Source of the DNA: Bradyrhizobium cosmicum
Lineage (GTDB): Bacteria; Pseudomonadota; Alphaproteobacteria; Rhizobiales; Xanthobacteraceae
Direction: 5' to 3'
Assembly: GCF_007290395.2 (NCBI RefSeq)
Contig: NZ_CP041656.2
Span: 4,960,001 to 5,024,000 of the forward strand
Length of the DNA stretch: 64,000 bases
Positions 6,942-15,319 of this stretch are shown here, piece by piece. Both the position numbers and the translations under genes were made by a program. The notes below the pieces were generated by a model. It made no database searches and was not told the origin of the DNA. It saw nothing but the letters and a program-made list of their open reading frames with translations. The number at the start of each line of letters is the position of its first letter. The stretch's first letter is position 1.

Positions 6942-8375
6942 ATGAGGATGAGAATGGTCCGCCATCTTCCCACGCTCTCGATCGCGATGTCGGTGACGTC
7001 GCTGGCGCTCCTGCTCGCGCAGCCGGCTACGGCGGAAACCGTCACGCTCGGTATCGGAACGCAGGACACCACGACCAACACGGTGACGGCCGGCGTCGTC
7101 ATCCGGCAGCTTCATCTTCTCGAGAAATATCTGCCGAAGGACGGCAAATATTCCAGCATCAAGTTCGAGCTGGAGTGGCAGAACTTTACGTCCGGCCCGC
7201 CCGTCACCAATGCCATGATGGCGAACAAGCTGCAGATCGGCATGATGGGCGACTATCCGCTGATCGTGAACGGCTTCACCTTCGACAGTAATCCCGAGAG
7301 CAAGAGCCGCCTGGTCGGCATTGCCGCCTACAGCCTGTCGGGCTCCGGCAACGGCATGGTGGTTCACAAGGACTCGCCATACTACGATCTCGCCGATCTC
7401 AAGGGCAAGCTCGTCAGCGTGCCCTTCGGCTCCGCCGCGCACGGCATGGTGCTGAAGGCGATGCAGGATCGCGGCTACCCCGCCGATTTCTTCCAGCTCG
7501 TCAGCCAGAGCCCGGAGGTTGGTTCGACCAACCTCCAGGAGAAGAAGATCGACGCGCATGCCGACTTCGTTCCTTTCGCCGAGCTCTTGCCGTTCCGCGG
7601 CTTCGCGCGAAAGATCTTCGACGGCGTCGAGACCAATCTGCCGACCTTCCACGGCATCGTGGTGCGCACCGATTTTGCCGAGAAATATCCCGAGGTCGTC
7701 GTTGCCTACTTCAAGGCGCTGATCGCCGCTAACCAGTGGCTGCGCGACGATCCCAAGCTCGCCGCCGAAAAGATCCAGGAATGGACCGGAATCAACAAGG
7801 AAGTCGTCTACATCTTCCTTGGACCTAGCGGCAACATGACGACAGATCCAACGGTCAAACCAGCGTTGGTCGATGCAGCCGCGACCGACGTCAAGGTCCT
7901 CCAGAACCTCGGCCGCATGAAGGAATTCGATCCGAAAAAGTGGGTCGACGACAGCTACATCCGCAAGGCCTATGCCGAGATGAAGCTCGACTACGATGCT
8001 CAGCTTGCGAGCACCAGCAATTACGAAATCAAAGGCGAAGACGCTTTCTGCAAGAAGCCGATCACCGATGCGCGCAAGGCCGGTGAGGTCTGGGTCGAGG
8101 ACGCCGGCATCCTGCCGTTCTCGTCGGCGAGCTGCACCTTGGGGGCCTATGCCGACTTCAAAGCCAAGGGCAAGAAGATTAACGTCGCCTATGTCTTCGA
8201 TACCACCCGCGGCATCAAGCTGTTCGCCGACCAGGCGTTCTTCGCGGTCGGCAATGGCGAGGTTGCGCCGTTCCTGCTGAAGAAGGACGCCGAAGCCCAC
8301 GCCGCCAGGATCAGCGGCAAGGTGCTCGGCTTCGACGACGCGGTGAAGGCAGCAGTCGGCGGAGGCAAAACGTGA
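6942..8375 (+). CDS. ABC-transporter substrate-binding protein (SsuA/NrtA-like) with NosL-like C-terminal domain
   Basis: A 477-residue exported protein. A signal peptide covers about residues 1-30 (SLALLLAQPATA, then ETVTLG). Residues about 31-350 form a type-2 periplasmic binding protein of the nitrate/sulfonate/taurine group (NAMMANKLQIGMMGDYPLIV; DLKGKLVSVPFGSAAHGMVL). Residues about 365-470 are extra: FCKKPITDARKAGEVWVEDA, then INVAYVFDTTRGIKLFADQA and a KVLGFDDAVKA end, which resembles NosL, the copper-site accessory protein of nitrous oxide reductase. Cys370 and Cys398 lie in this part. ATGs at 6942, 6948 and 6954 are all possible starts. It heads an operon with the permease and ATPase. 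Confidence 0.83.
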   Translation: MRMRMVRHLPTLSIAMSVTSLALLLAQPATAETVTLGIGTQDTTTNTVTAGVVIRQLHLLEKYLPKDGKYSSIKFELEWQNFTSGPPVTNAMMANKLQIGMMGDYPLIVNGFTFDSNPESKSRLVGIAAYSLSGSGNGMVVHKDSPYYDLADLKGKLVSVPFGSAAHGMVLKAMQDRGYPADFFQLVSQSPEVGSTNLQEKKIDAHADFVPFAELLPFRGFARKIFDGVETNLPTFHGIVVRTDFAEKYPEVVVAYFKALIAANQWLRDDPKLAAEKIQEWTGINKEVVYIFLGPSGNMTTDPTVKPALVDAAATDVKVLQNLGRMKEFDPKKWVDDSYIRKAYAEMKLDYDAQLASTSNYEIKGEDAFCKKPITDARKAGEVWVEDAGILPFSSASCTLGAYADFKAKGKKINVAYVFDTTRGIKLFADQAFFAVGNGEVAPFLLKKDAEAHAARISGKVLGFDDAVKAAVGGGKT

Positions 8376-9280
8376 GCAGCTCCGCCATCCTCAGACATTC
8401 CGAGGACAGCATGCCGGCAACAGCAATCGCCGAGGCGGGCTCCGTGCCCGCCACCACACCACAAGCGACACCGCCCTCGTTCGGTACGCTTGCGCTGCGC
8501 TGGTACCGGCTCAACCGGGCGGGGCTGCGCGCGACCGCAATCGGCATCATCTCGCTGCTCGCTTTCCTGCTGGCCTGGCACCTGCTCACGACCTATCGCG
8601 TCGTGTTCTTCGTACGCTTCACCAACGTACCCTCGCCGCTGGCGGTCTATGCGAGCTTCACCAAGGCGATCCACGATCCAAAATTCCTGCTGCACATCGC
8701 CTTGAGCTGCCGGCGTATCCTGGTCGGCTTCTCGCTCGCGGCGATCATCGGCGTGCCGCTTGGCCTCATCATGGGCCGCTTCAAGCTCGTACATGAGATC
8801 GTCTTTCCGGTTGCGGAGGTGCTGCGGCCGATCCCGGCGATCGCCTGGGTGCCGATGGCGATCATGCTGTGGCCGACCAACGAGCAGAGCATCGTCTTCA
8901 TCACCTTCCTAGGCTCGTTCTTCCCGATCCTGATCAATACTCTGCACGGCATGTCGCTGGTCGACCCCGTTCTGGTGCGTGCCGCGCAATGCCTCGGCGC
9001 GCGCGAGCGATCGATCTTCCGCGACGTGTATTTTCCGGCCTCGCTGCCGCATATCTTTACCGGTCTCACCGTCGGCATGGGCGTGGCCTGGGTATCGCTT
9101 ATCGCCGCCGAGATGATCTCCGGTCAGTACGGCATCGGTTACTTCACCTGGGAGGCCTATTCGCTGGTCCAGTACGCCGACATCGCACTCGGCATGATCG
9201 CGATCGGCGTATTGGGCCTCGGATCGAGCCTGCTCATCAGGGGCGCGGGACAATTGGTGATGCCGTGGAGGTCGACATGA
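8372..9280 (+). CDS. ABC-transporter permease, SsuC/TauC family
   Basis: A 302-residue inner-membrane permease with about six hydrophobic segments after an N-terminal extension of about 55 residues. The EAA-type loop is LVRAAQCLGARERSIFRDVYF, placed before the LPHIFTGLTVGMGVAW segment as in sulfonate/nitrate/taurine importers. The GTG start overlaps the binding-protein stop (GTGA); an ATG at 8411 is an alternative that would shorten the N-terminal extension. It pairs with the ATPase downstream. Confidence 0.9.
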   Translation: MSSSAILRHSEDSMPATAIAEAGSVPATTPQATPPSFGTLALRWYRLNRAGLRATAIGIISLLAFLLAWHLLTTYRVVFFVRFTNVPSPLAVYASFTKAIHDPKFLLHIALSCRRILVGFSLAAIIGVPLGLIMGRFKLVHEIVFPVAEVLRPIPAIAWVPMAIMLWPTNEQSIVFITFLGSFFPILINTLHGMSLVDPVLVRAAQCLGARERSIFRDVYFPASLPHIFTGLTVGMGVAWVSLIAAEMISGQYGIGYFTWEAYSLVQYADIALGMIAIGVLGLGSSLLIRGAGQLVMPWRST

Positions 9281-10149
9281 GCGAGATGCTTGCAAACCCG
9301 CCGAAGGGCCACATCGAGGTCAGGAATTTTTCCCTCAGCTATGACAGTATCGAGGGACCGGTCCAGGCCGTCACCGATACGCAAATCCATGTGAGGCCGG
9401 GCGAGTTCGTTTCGATCGTCGGACCTTCCGGCTGCGGAAAGTCGACGTTGCTCAATGCGGTCGCGGGCTTCCTCAAGCCGACGACCGGCGTCGTTACCGT
9501 CGACGGCGAGCGTGTGAACGGCCCCAGTGCCGAGCGCGGCATGGTGTTCCAGCAATATTCGCTGTTTCCCTGGAAGACGGTGCGGGAGAATGTCGAGTTT
9601 GGCCTGAAGATGCGCGGCATGCCGCGCTCGCAGCGCGAACGCGCTGCGCGCACGCTGCTGGGGCTCGCAGGGCTCGAGGCCTTCGAGAAGCATTATCCGG
9701 AAAAACTCTCCGGCGGCATGAAGCAGCGCGTCGGCATCGTCCGCGCGCTCGCGACGGGGCCCAAAGTGCTGCTGCTGGACGAGCCTTTCGGCGCGCTCGA
9801 CGCGCAGACGCGCGTCATCATGCAGCAGATTCTCACCAACATGTGGCAGCGACTGAAGATCTCGGTGCTGTTCGTGACCCACGACATCGATGAAGCGATC
9901 TTCCTCTCCGACCGCGTCTACTGCATGACCGCCCGCCCCGGCTCGATCAAAGCAGAGATCCCGATCCCGCTGGAGCGACCACGGCAGCAAGCGATGATGA
10001 TGTCGTCGGAGTTCCTGGCACTACGCCGCGGACTGATGTCACTGATCCGCGAGGAAAGCATCAAGGCGATGGGCGGTGAGATCACCGATCTGGGCATGCA
10101 GGGGCTGAACATCGAGCTGCAGGGGCATTCGCTGGCGGACGTGATTTAG
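9277..10149 (+). CDS. ABC-transporter ATP-binding protein, SsuB/TauB family
   Basis: A 290-residue ATPase. Walker A is GPSGCGKST, the Q-loop region is MVFQQYSLFPWKTV, the signature is LSGGMKQRV, Walker B is VLLLDEPFGALD, and the H-loop is FVTHDIDEAI. These are the usual features of the nitrate/sulfonate/taurine importer ATPases. The ATG overlaps the permease stop codon (ATGA), so translation is probably coupled. The C-terminal 40 residues after the core (from about residue 250) are slightly longer than in SsuB. A terminator-like hairpin follows at 10187-10218. Confidence 0.93.
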   Translation: MSEMLANPPKGHIEVRNFSLSYDSIEGPVQAVTDTQIHVRPGEFVSIVGPSGCGKSTLLNAVAGFLKPTTGVVTVDGERVNGPSAERGMVFQQYSLFPWKTVRENVEFGLKMRGMPRSQRERAARTLLGLAGLEAFEKHYPEKLSGGMKQRVGIVRALATGPKVLLLDEPFGALDAQTRVIMQQILTNMWQRLKISVLFVTHDIDEAIFLSDRVYCMTARPGSIKAEIPIPLERPRQQAMMMSSEFLALRRGLMSLIREESIKAMGGEITDLGMQGLNIELQGHSLADVI

Positions 10150-10186
10150 GTTACCGCGCCCCGCCTACGCGGATGACGACTCGCAG

Positions 10187-10270
10187 GGTGGGCGAAGCGA
10201 AGCACGCCCACCATTTTTGTCACGAATGCTGATACATGGTGGGCACGGCGCTTTCGCGCCTTTGCCCACC
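10187..10270. terminator. Terminator and repeat between convergent genes
   Basis: GGTGGGC (10187-10193) and GCCCACC (10206-10212) form a stem followed by ATTTTTG, a plausible rho-independent end for the ABC operon. A second GGTGGGC...GCCCACC pair (10238-10270) with an inner GGCGCTTTCGCGCC could serve the opposite strand. The pair resembles a known type of dispersed repeat. Confidence 0.6.
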
Positions 10271-10290
10271 TTACGGCAGTTTTGTCCTGC

Positions 10291-11361
10291 TTACTTAAAC
10301 CAATGCACCAGCGCGATGCTGATGCCGAGCAGCAGCATCAGTGACAGCGTGACCGCAGCCGTCACCCTTCCGCCAACATTGGCAAGCACGCGCACGTCCA
10401 CGCCGAGGCCGAGTGCAGCCATCGACACCACGGTCAGGAAACTCGTGATCTTCGTCACCGGCCCCACCACCGTACCAGGCACGATCTCCAGCGATCGCAG
10501 GGTCGCAAGCGCGAGGAAGCCGAGGATGAACCAGGGGACGAGACGGAAAAACCCGACATTGGTCTTCTTCGCGCCGGTCTGCCAGCGCGAGGCGGCGAGC
10601 GAGAGGCCGACGACGACCGGGCCGAGCATCAGCACCCGCATCAACTTCACGAGCGTGCCAATCTGCGTGGCGACGAGCCCCGCCGGCACCGTCGCCGCCA
10701 GCACTTGCGGCACCGCGTAAACGGTCAGACCTGCCAGGATGCCGTATTGTGTAGCTGTCAACTGCAACAGCGGAATCAACAGCGGCAGCCCCAGCACAAT
10801 CATCACGCCGAGGATCGCGGTGAATGAAATCGATGAGGCGATCTCGTCGTTGTTGGCGCCAATGATCGGTGCCACGGCCGCGATCGCCGAATTGCCGCAG
10901 ATCGAATTGCCGCAGGCAATCAGGATCGACAGCCGCGTCGACAGCCCGAGCAGCCGGCCGAGACCGAAGGACGTGCAAAGCGCGACCACGACGACCGCGG
11001 CGATCGATGCCAGCAGCGCGATGCCCGACGCCGCGATGGCGGCAAAGCTGATCGAGGCCCCAAGCAGCATGACCGCGACTTCGAGCAGCTGTTTGGCGCT
11101 GAAAGCGATGCCGGACTGCCAACGCGGCGCCGGCTTCCAGAAGCTGCGGAGTGCCATTCCGAGCAGGATCGCCATCACCAGCGCCTCGACATAGGAATGC
11201 TCGAAAACGCCCAGTTCCGCCCGCTCGAGCAAGGCCGAGACGCCGGCGACCAGAACGCACAGGAGAATGCCCGGAATCAGCGCCGCAATGCGGCTCGCGG
11301 CGGTGGCCGGCTTGGCGTCAGCCGGCGTGGATGCTTGATTCTGCGACACAAATCTCTCCAA
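10291..11361 (-). CDS. YeiH/UPF0324 family putative sulfate exporter
   Basis: A 356-residue membrane protein with about ten hydrophobic helices. ACGNSICGNSAIAAVAPIIG is the signature of the YeiH/UPF0324 family. Some members are proposed to export sulfate or sulfite released from sulfonate breakdown. The first codon is TTG at 11361; a GTG at 11349 preceded by GGAGAG is a good alternative (352 residues). It is convergent with the ABC transporter. If the cluster handles an organosulfur compound, this protein could export the inorganic sulfur product; that link is inference from position and family. Confidence 0.88.
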   Translation of the reverse strand: MERFVSQNQASTPADAKPATAASRIAALIPGILLCVLVAGVSALLERAELGVFEHSYVEALVMAILLGMALRSFWKPAPRWQSGIAFSAKQLLEVAVMLLGASISFAAIAASGIALLASIAAVVVVALCTSFGLGRLLGLSTRLSILIACGNSICGNSAIAAVAPIIGANNDEIASSISFTAILGVMIVLGLPLLIPLLQLTATQYGILAGLTVYAVPQVLAATVPAGLVATQIGTLVKLMRVLMLGPVVVGLSLAASRWQTGAKKTNVGFFRLVPWFILGFLALATLRSLEIVPGTVVGPVTKITSFLTVVSMAALGLGVDVRVLANVGGRVTAAVTLSLMLLLGISIALVHWFK

Positions 11362-11460
11362 CAGGAGAAGGATTTATACGCAGCGCCGCTCGATAGGGGA
11401 ATAAGTTTTCGGCATATCAGGGCCGAGGGAAGTTCTGTGCTTGAGCTGGAATATTCCAGC

Positions 11461-11680
11461 TCAGAAGATCAGGCTTTTCGCGAGCGAGGCGACGCGGCTG
11501 AAGCCGTCATACACGCCGGGCTCGAAGAAGGCCGCACGCGCAAATACGATGCCGGCGACAAGCGACCAGAACAGGCCGGTGCCGACCCGCAGCAGGAGCT
11601 TGGACGCACGCGACCGCGGCTGGGTGTCCGTTGCGGACACCAGCTCCTCGCCGAAGGGTTCAAATCCAGTGCGTTCCATG
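11461..11680 (-). CDS. Small single-pass membrane protein, unknown
   Basis: The chosen ATG gives a 72-residue product (MERTGFEPFGEEL...) with one hydrophobic segment, LLLRVGTGLFWSLVAGIVFA, flanked by basic residues on the N-side. An in-frame TTG at 11736 would extend it to 91 residues. I do not recognise a family. It sits alone between the YeiH gene and livF, on the same strand as both. Coding status is supported mainly by the plausible membrane topology and a standalone reading frame. Confidence 0.45.
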
Positions 11681-11842
11681 GCCGCCAATCCATCAATTTC
11701 TGAACGGAATGTCGTCGTTTCGGCCTCAAACGGCAATGGAAGCGATTGGCGTTTTTTACCTCCGAAGGGGAAACTCTTTCCTCAGGACAGTCCCGGGACG
11801 ATGGCTTTCTTCTTTCGGCCTATTCGGGCACCGGCCGGCGGC

Positions 11843-12556
11843 TTACAGGGCCAGATAGCGGCGCCGGATCGCGTCGTTGGCCTTCAGCTCGTCGATTCCG
11901 GCGGCGTAGACAATCTGGCCCTTGTCGATGACGGTGGCATGGCTCGCCAGCCCCAGGCAGAAATGCATGTTCTGCTCCGCGATCAGCACAGTCGACCCGA
12001 GTTGGCGAAGCTGCCGCAGCAGCTCCCCGATCCGCTGCACAATGATCGGGGCAAGCCCCTCGCTCGGCTCGTCCAGGAGTAACAGCGCGGGATTGCCCAT
12101 CAGCGTGCGGGCGATCGCGAGCATCTGCTGCTCGCCGCCGGACAGCCGCCCCGCGATGCGGTGGCGCAGCGGCTCGAGCAGCGGAAAGACCTCATAGATG
12201 CGTTTGATCGGCCATTCGTCCTGGCCCTCCGGCCCCTTCTTGCGACCGATGGCGAGGTTGTCCTCGACCGTGTGCTCGGGAAAGATCTGGCGATCCTCCG
12301 GCACGAAGCCGAGGCCGGCGCGCGCGATATGGTGTGGCCTCTGGCCGGAGATCACCGCGCCGCGAAGGCTCACTCTGCCGCGACGCGGCGGCGCCAGCCC
12401 CATGATCGCCTTCATGGTGGTGGATTTGCCGGCGCCATTGCGGCCAAGCAGCGCCATCGTCTCGCCCTGCCGCACCGACAGGCCGACACCGAACAGGATC
12501 TGGCTGGTGCCGTAATAGACGTCGAGATCGGAGACTTCGATGATGGCTGCGCTCAT
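11843..12556 (-). CDS. livF: Branched-chain-amino-acid-type ABC transporter ATPase LivF
   Basis: A 237-residue ATPase of the LivF type: Walker A LGRNGAGKST, signature LSGGEQQMLAIARTLM, Walker B LLLLDEPSEGLAP, and the LivF-typical RRYLAL-like C-terminus. It overlaps livG by four bases (ATGA) and completes the livKHMGF operon. Liv-type systems import many carboxylates and amides besides amino acids, so the ligand may be the substrate of the divergent acyl-CoA synthetase/monooxygenase operon. Confidence 0.92.
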   Translation of the reverse strand: MSAAIIEVSDLDVYYGTSQILFGVGLSVRQGETMALLGRNGAGKSTTMKAIMGLAPPRRGRVSLRGAVISGQRPHHIARAGLGFVPEDRQIFPEHTVEDNLAIGRKKGPEGQDEWPIKRIYEVFPLLEPLRHRIAGRLSGGEQQMLAIARTLMGNPALLLLDEPSEGLAPIIVQRIGELLRQLRQLGSTVLIAEQNMHFCLGLASHATVIDKGQIVYAAGIDELKANDAIRRRYLAL

Positions 12557-13308
12557 GCGGCGGCTCCCGCATGCTCGGTGCCGAGATAGGCCTCGATCAC
12601 CGCACTGTTGTTGCGGATCTCGTCGGGTGTCCCGGTTGCCAGAATACGGCCATAGCAGAGCACGACGATCTTGGGCGCGATCTTGAACACAATGTCCATG
12701 TCGTGCTCGATGAAGACGACGGTGATCTTCTGCGTCTCCCAGAGCTCGCGCACCTTGTCGATCATGCGCCAGCGCTCTTCCGGACCCATGCCTGCGGTCG
12801 GCTCGTCCAGCAGCAGCACCTTGGGTTCGAGCACCAGCGCAAGGGCAATATCGAGCAGCTTCTGGTCGCCGTGCGACAGCGTCGCAGCCGTGCGATGGCG
12901 TTTGCTCGCGAGGCCAAGCAGCTCCATCACATGCTCGGCGCGGTCGCGCGTTTCCGGCAGCGGAAAGCGCTTGTGCAGCACCGCTGACGTCCGCTGGTCG
13001 GCGCTGACGGCAGCCAGCATGGTCTCCTGCACCGTCAGCGATTTGAAGATACTGGCGACCTGGAAGGCACGCCCGATGCCGTGGCGCACGATCTCCGGCG
13101 GCGAGCGGCCGGCGAGATCGACGCCGTCGAGCAGCACCTGGCCGGAATCCGGCTTCAGCGCGCCGGTGATGAGATTGAAGAAGGTGCTCTTGCCCGCACC
13201 GTTGGGGCCGATCACGGCCGTGAGCGAGCCGTCGGGAAAGTCGAGCGAGACGTCGTTGGTGGCCTTCACGCCGCCGAAGGATTTTGCGAGGTTGCGAATC
13301 TCAAGCAT
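12553..13308 (-). CDS. livG: Branched-chain-amino-acid-type ABC transporter ATPase LivG
   Basis: A 251-residue ATPase: Walker A IGPNGAGKST, signature LSHGDQKLLDIALAL, Walker B VLLLDEPTAGMGPEE, then FIEHDMDIVF. The LSHGDQ signature is characteristic of LivG. The ATG at 13308 lies 2 nt after the livM stop. An upstream in-frame extension of 14 residues is possible but lacks support. Confidence 0.92.
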   Translation of the reverse strand: MLEIRNLAKSFGGVKATNDVSLDFPDGSLTAVIGPNGAGKSTFFNLITGALKPDSGQVLLDGVDLAGRSPPEIVRHGIGRAFQVASIFKSLTVQETMLAAVSADQRTSAVLHKRFPLPETRDRAEHVMELLGLASKRHRTAATLSHGDQKLLDIALALVLEPKVLLLDEPTAGMGPEERWRMIDKVRELWETQKITVVFIEHDMDIVFKIAPKIVVLCYGRILATGTPDEIRNNSAVIEAYLGTEHAGAAA

Positions 13309-13310
13309 AG

Positions 13311-14330
13311 CTAGCGCCCCTCGCTCGCATCGCGCCGATGCGCGAACCATTCGGCGACGAAATCGAGCAGGCCTTTGCGCAGGCCGAGCGCGAAGAACAG
13401 GATGACCACGCCGAGCACGATGCCGTGATATTCGGTGAAGCGCGTCACGGTGTCATTGAGCAGCAGCAGCAACACCGTGCCGACCATCGGTCCGAGGAAG
13501 GTCGAGACGCCGCCGAGCATGTTGATGAAAATGCCCTCGCCCGAGATCGTCCAGTAGGCGAACTCCGGATAGGCACCGGAGACGAACAACGCCATCACCA
13601 TGCCGCCCATCGAGGCGAACAGCGCCGCCAGCACGAAGACGGTGAGCTTGGCGCGCCAGACGTCGATGCCGAGGAAGCTCGCGCGCGCGGCGTTGTCGCG
13701 GATCATGCGCAGGGTGTAGCCGAACGGCGATTGCGCAATCTGGCGCATCGCGAGCAGGCCGAGGATCAGCAGCGCGCAGCTCGCGATGTAGAGATGGACG
13801 TGGTTGGCGAGATTGATGCCGAGGAATGCGGGACGCGGAATACCGCCGCGCAGGCCTTGATCGCCGCCGGTAAAGGAGGCCCATGACAAAATTGTCGAGT
13901 GGATCAGCATCTGGAAGGCGAGCGTCACAAAGGCAAAATAGATCTCCTTCAGTCGTACGCAGATCGCGCCGATGACGGCTGCGATCACGGCCGTGATCGC
14001 CAGCGTCGCGACGAAAGCCACGGGAATCGGCACGCCTAGCTTCTGCATGATCAGGCCGAAGCTGTAGGCGCCAAGGCCGAAAAACATGCCGTGGCCGAAC
14101 GAGGTCAGCCCGGTATAGCCGACCAGCAGGTTGAGCGAGGTCGCGAACAGGCCGTAGGCAGAGCAGCGGATGACGAAATCGAGCAGCGCCTTGCTGCCTG
14201 ACAACAGCGGCAGGCTCGCGAGAACCGCGAAGGCGACCAGCGCGATCAGGACGTCGCGATAGCGATACAATGCCGCGCCATCGCGCACCGGCGCCAGCGT
14301 CTCGGCGCGTCCGGCCTCGAGCTCGGTCAT
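13311..14330 (-). CDS. livM: Branched-chain-amino-acid-type ABC permease LivM
   Basis: A 339-residue permease with about nine to ten membrane segments. It has the family features GYTGLTSFGHGMFFGLGAYS near residue 70 and GEGIFINMLGGVSTFLGPMV towards the C-terminus. The start codon overlaps the livH stop by four bases. It acts in the inner membrane with LivH. Confidence 0.92.
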   Translation of the reverse strand: MTELEAGRAETLAPVRDGAALYRYRDVLIALVAFAVLASLPLLSGSKALLDFVIRCSAYGLFATSLNLLVGYTGLTSFGHGMFFGLGAYSFGLIMQKLGVPIPVAFVATLAITAVIAAVIGAICVRLKEIYFAFVTLAFQMLIHSTILSWASFTGGDQGLRGGIPRPAFLGINLANHVHLYIASCALLILGLLAMRQIAQSPFGYTLRMIRDNAARASFLGIDVWRAKLTVFVLAALFASMGGMVMALFVSGAYPEFAYWTISGEGIFINMLGGVSTFLGPMVGTVLLLLLNDTVTRFTEYHGIVLGVVILFFALGLRKGLLDFVAEWFAHRRDASEGR

Positions 14331-15229
14331 GCCGCCTCCTTGCCGAACAGGCCGGTGGGCTTTGAGACCAGCACGATCACCATGAACAGGTACATCAAGC
14401 CTTCCGTGAACAGGGGAAAGCCGAGCGAGCCGTAAGACCTGATGAGGCCGAGCAGCAACGCGCCGATCAGCGCACCCAGGATCGAGCCCATGCCGCCGAT
14501 CACCGTGACGATGAAGGATTCGATCAGCACCGAAAATCCCATCCCGGGCGTCAGCGACCGCACCGGTGCGGCAAGCGCGCCGGCCAAGCCTGCCAGCATA
14601 CCGCCGAGTGCGAACACGCCGCCATAGATCAGGCCGGTATTGATACCGAGCGCCGACACCATGCCGGGATTGTGCGCGGCCGCGCGGATCACCTTGCCGA
14701 TGCGGCTGCGCGACAATCCGATGCCGAGCACGATGGCCGCCACCAGCGCGACGCCGATCAGCAGCAGATAATAAGGCGGCACGACGCCCCCGGCGATGAA
14801 CAGCGGCATCACCTGGAACGCCGCCGGCATGCCCATCGACCTGAATTCCGGGCCCCAGATCAGGCGCACGACGTCGTCGAAGATCAGCACGAACGCATAG
14901 CAGACGAGAAGCTGCATCAGCACGTCGGCGCCGTAGACGCGGCTCATGAAGACGCGCTCGAAGATCAGGCCGAGGATCGCGGTGCCCGCTGCGCCCGCCA
15001 GCATCGCCAGCGCAAAGCTCCCGGTGAGCTGATAGGCCGTCATCGCAAAATAGGCGCCGAACATATAGAAGGCGCCGTGGCTGAAATTGACGACCTTGAG
15101 CACGCCGAAGATCAGCGTCAGCCCGACCGCGACCAGGAACAGCAGCATGCCGATGATGAGGCCGCTGGTGGTTTGCGTCACCAGGCAGGAGGAACTGGTG
15201 AGGCAGCCGGCAAGCGCGTCGAGATCCAC
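14327..15229 (-). CDS. livH: Branched-chain-amino-acid-type ABC permease LivH
   Basis: A 300-residue permease with about eight membrane segments. Family motifs include FGVLKVVNFSHGAFYMFGAY near residue 40 and SFIVTVIGGMGSILGALIGA near residue 240. The start is GTG at 15229. It follows livK after a 90-nt gap and overlaps livM. It forms the channel with LivM. Confidence 0.91.
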   Translation of the reverse strand: MDLDALAGCLTSSSCLVTQTTSGLIIGMLLFLVAVGLTLIFGVLKVVNFSHGAFYMFGAYFAMTAYQLTGSFALAMLAGAAGTAILGLIFERVFMSRVYGADVLMQLLVCYAFVLIFDDVVRLIWGPEFRSMGMPAAFQVMPLFIAGGVVPPYYLLLIGVALVAAIVLGIGLSRSRIGKVIRAAAHNPGMVSALGINTGLIYGGVFALGGMLAGLAGALAAPVRSLTPGMGFSVLIESFIVTVIGGMGSILGALIGALLLGLIRSYGSLGFPLFTEGLMYLFMVIVLVSKPTGLFGKEAA

Positions 15230-15319
15230 GGGAACACTTTCATTGCAGCGCGCCCGAAGCGGCGCGGAGAGCCAAACGAAAACGGCGGAGACGGTCGCCC
15301 GTCTCCGCCGCGTGTCGGT

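Noticed and set aside
6906..8300. A 464-codon minus-strand frame opposite the binding-protein gene
   Set aside because: The plus-strand protein has a signal peptide and clear family motifs; the antisense product has none.
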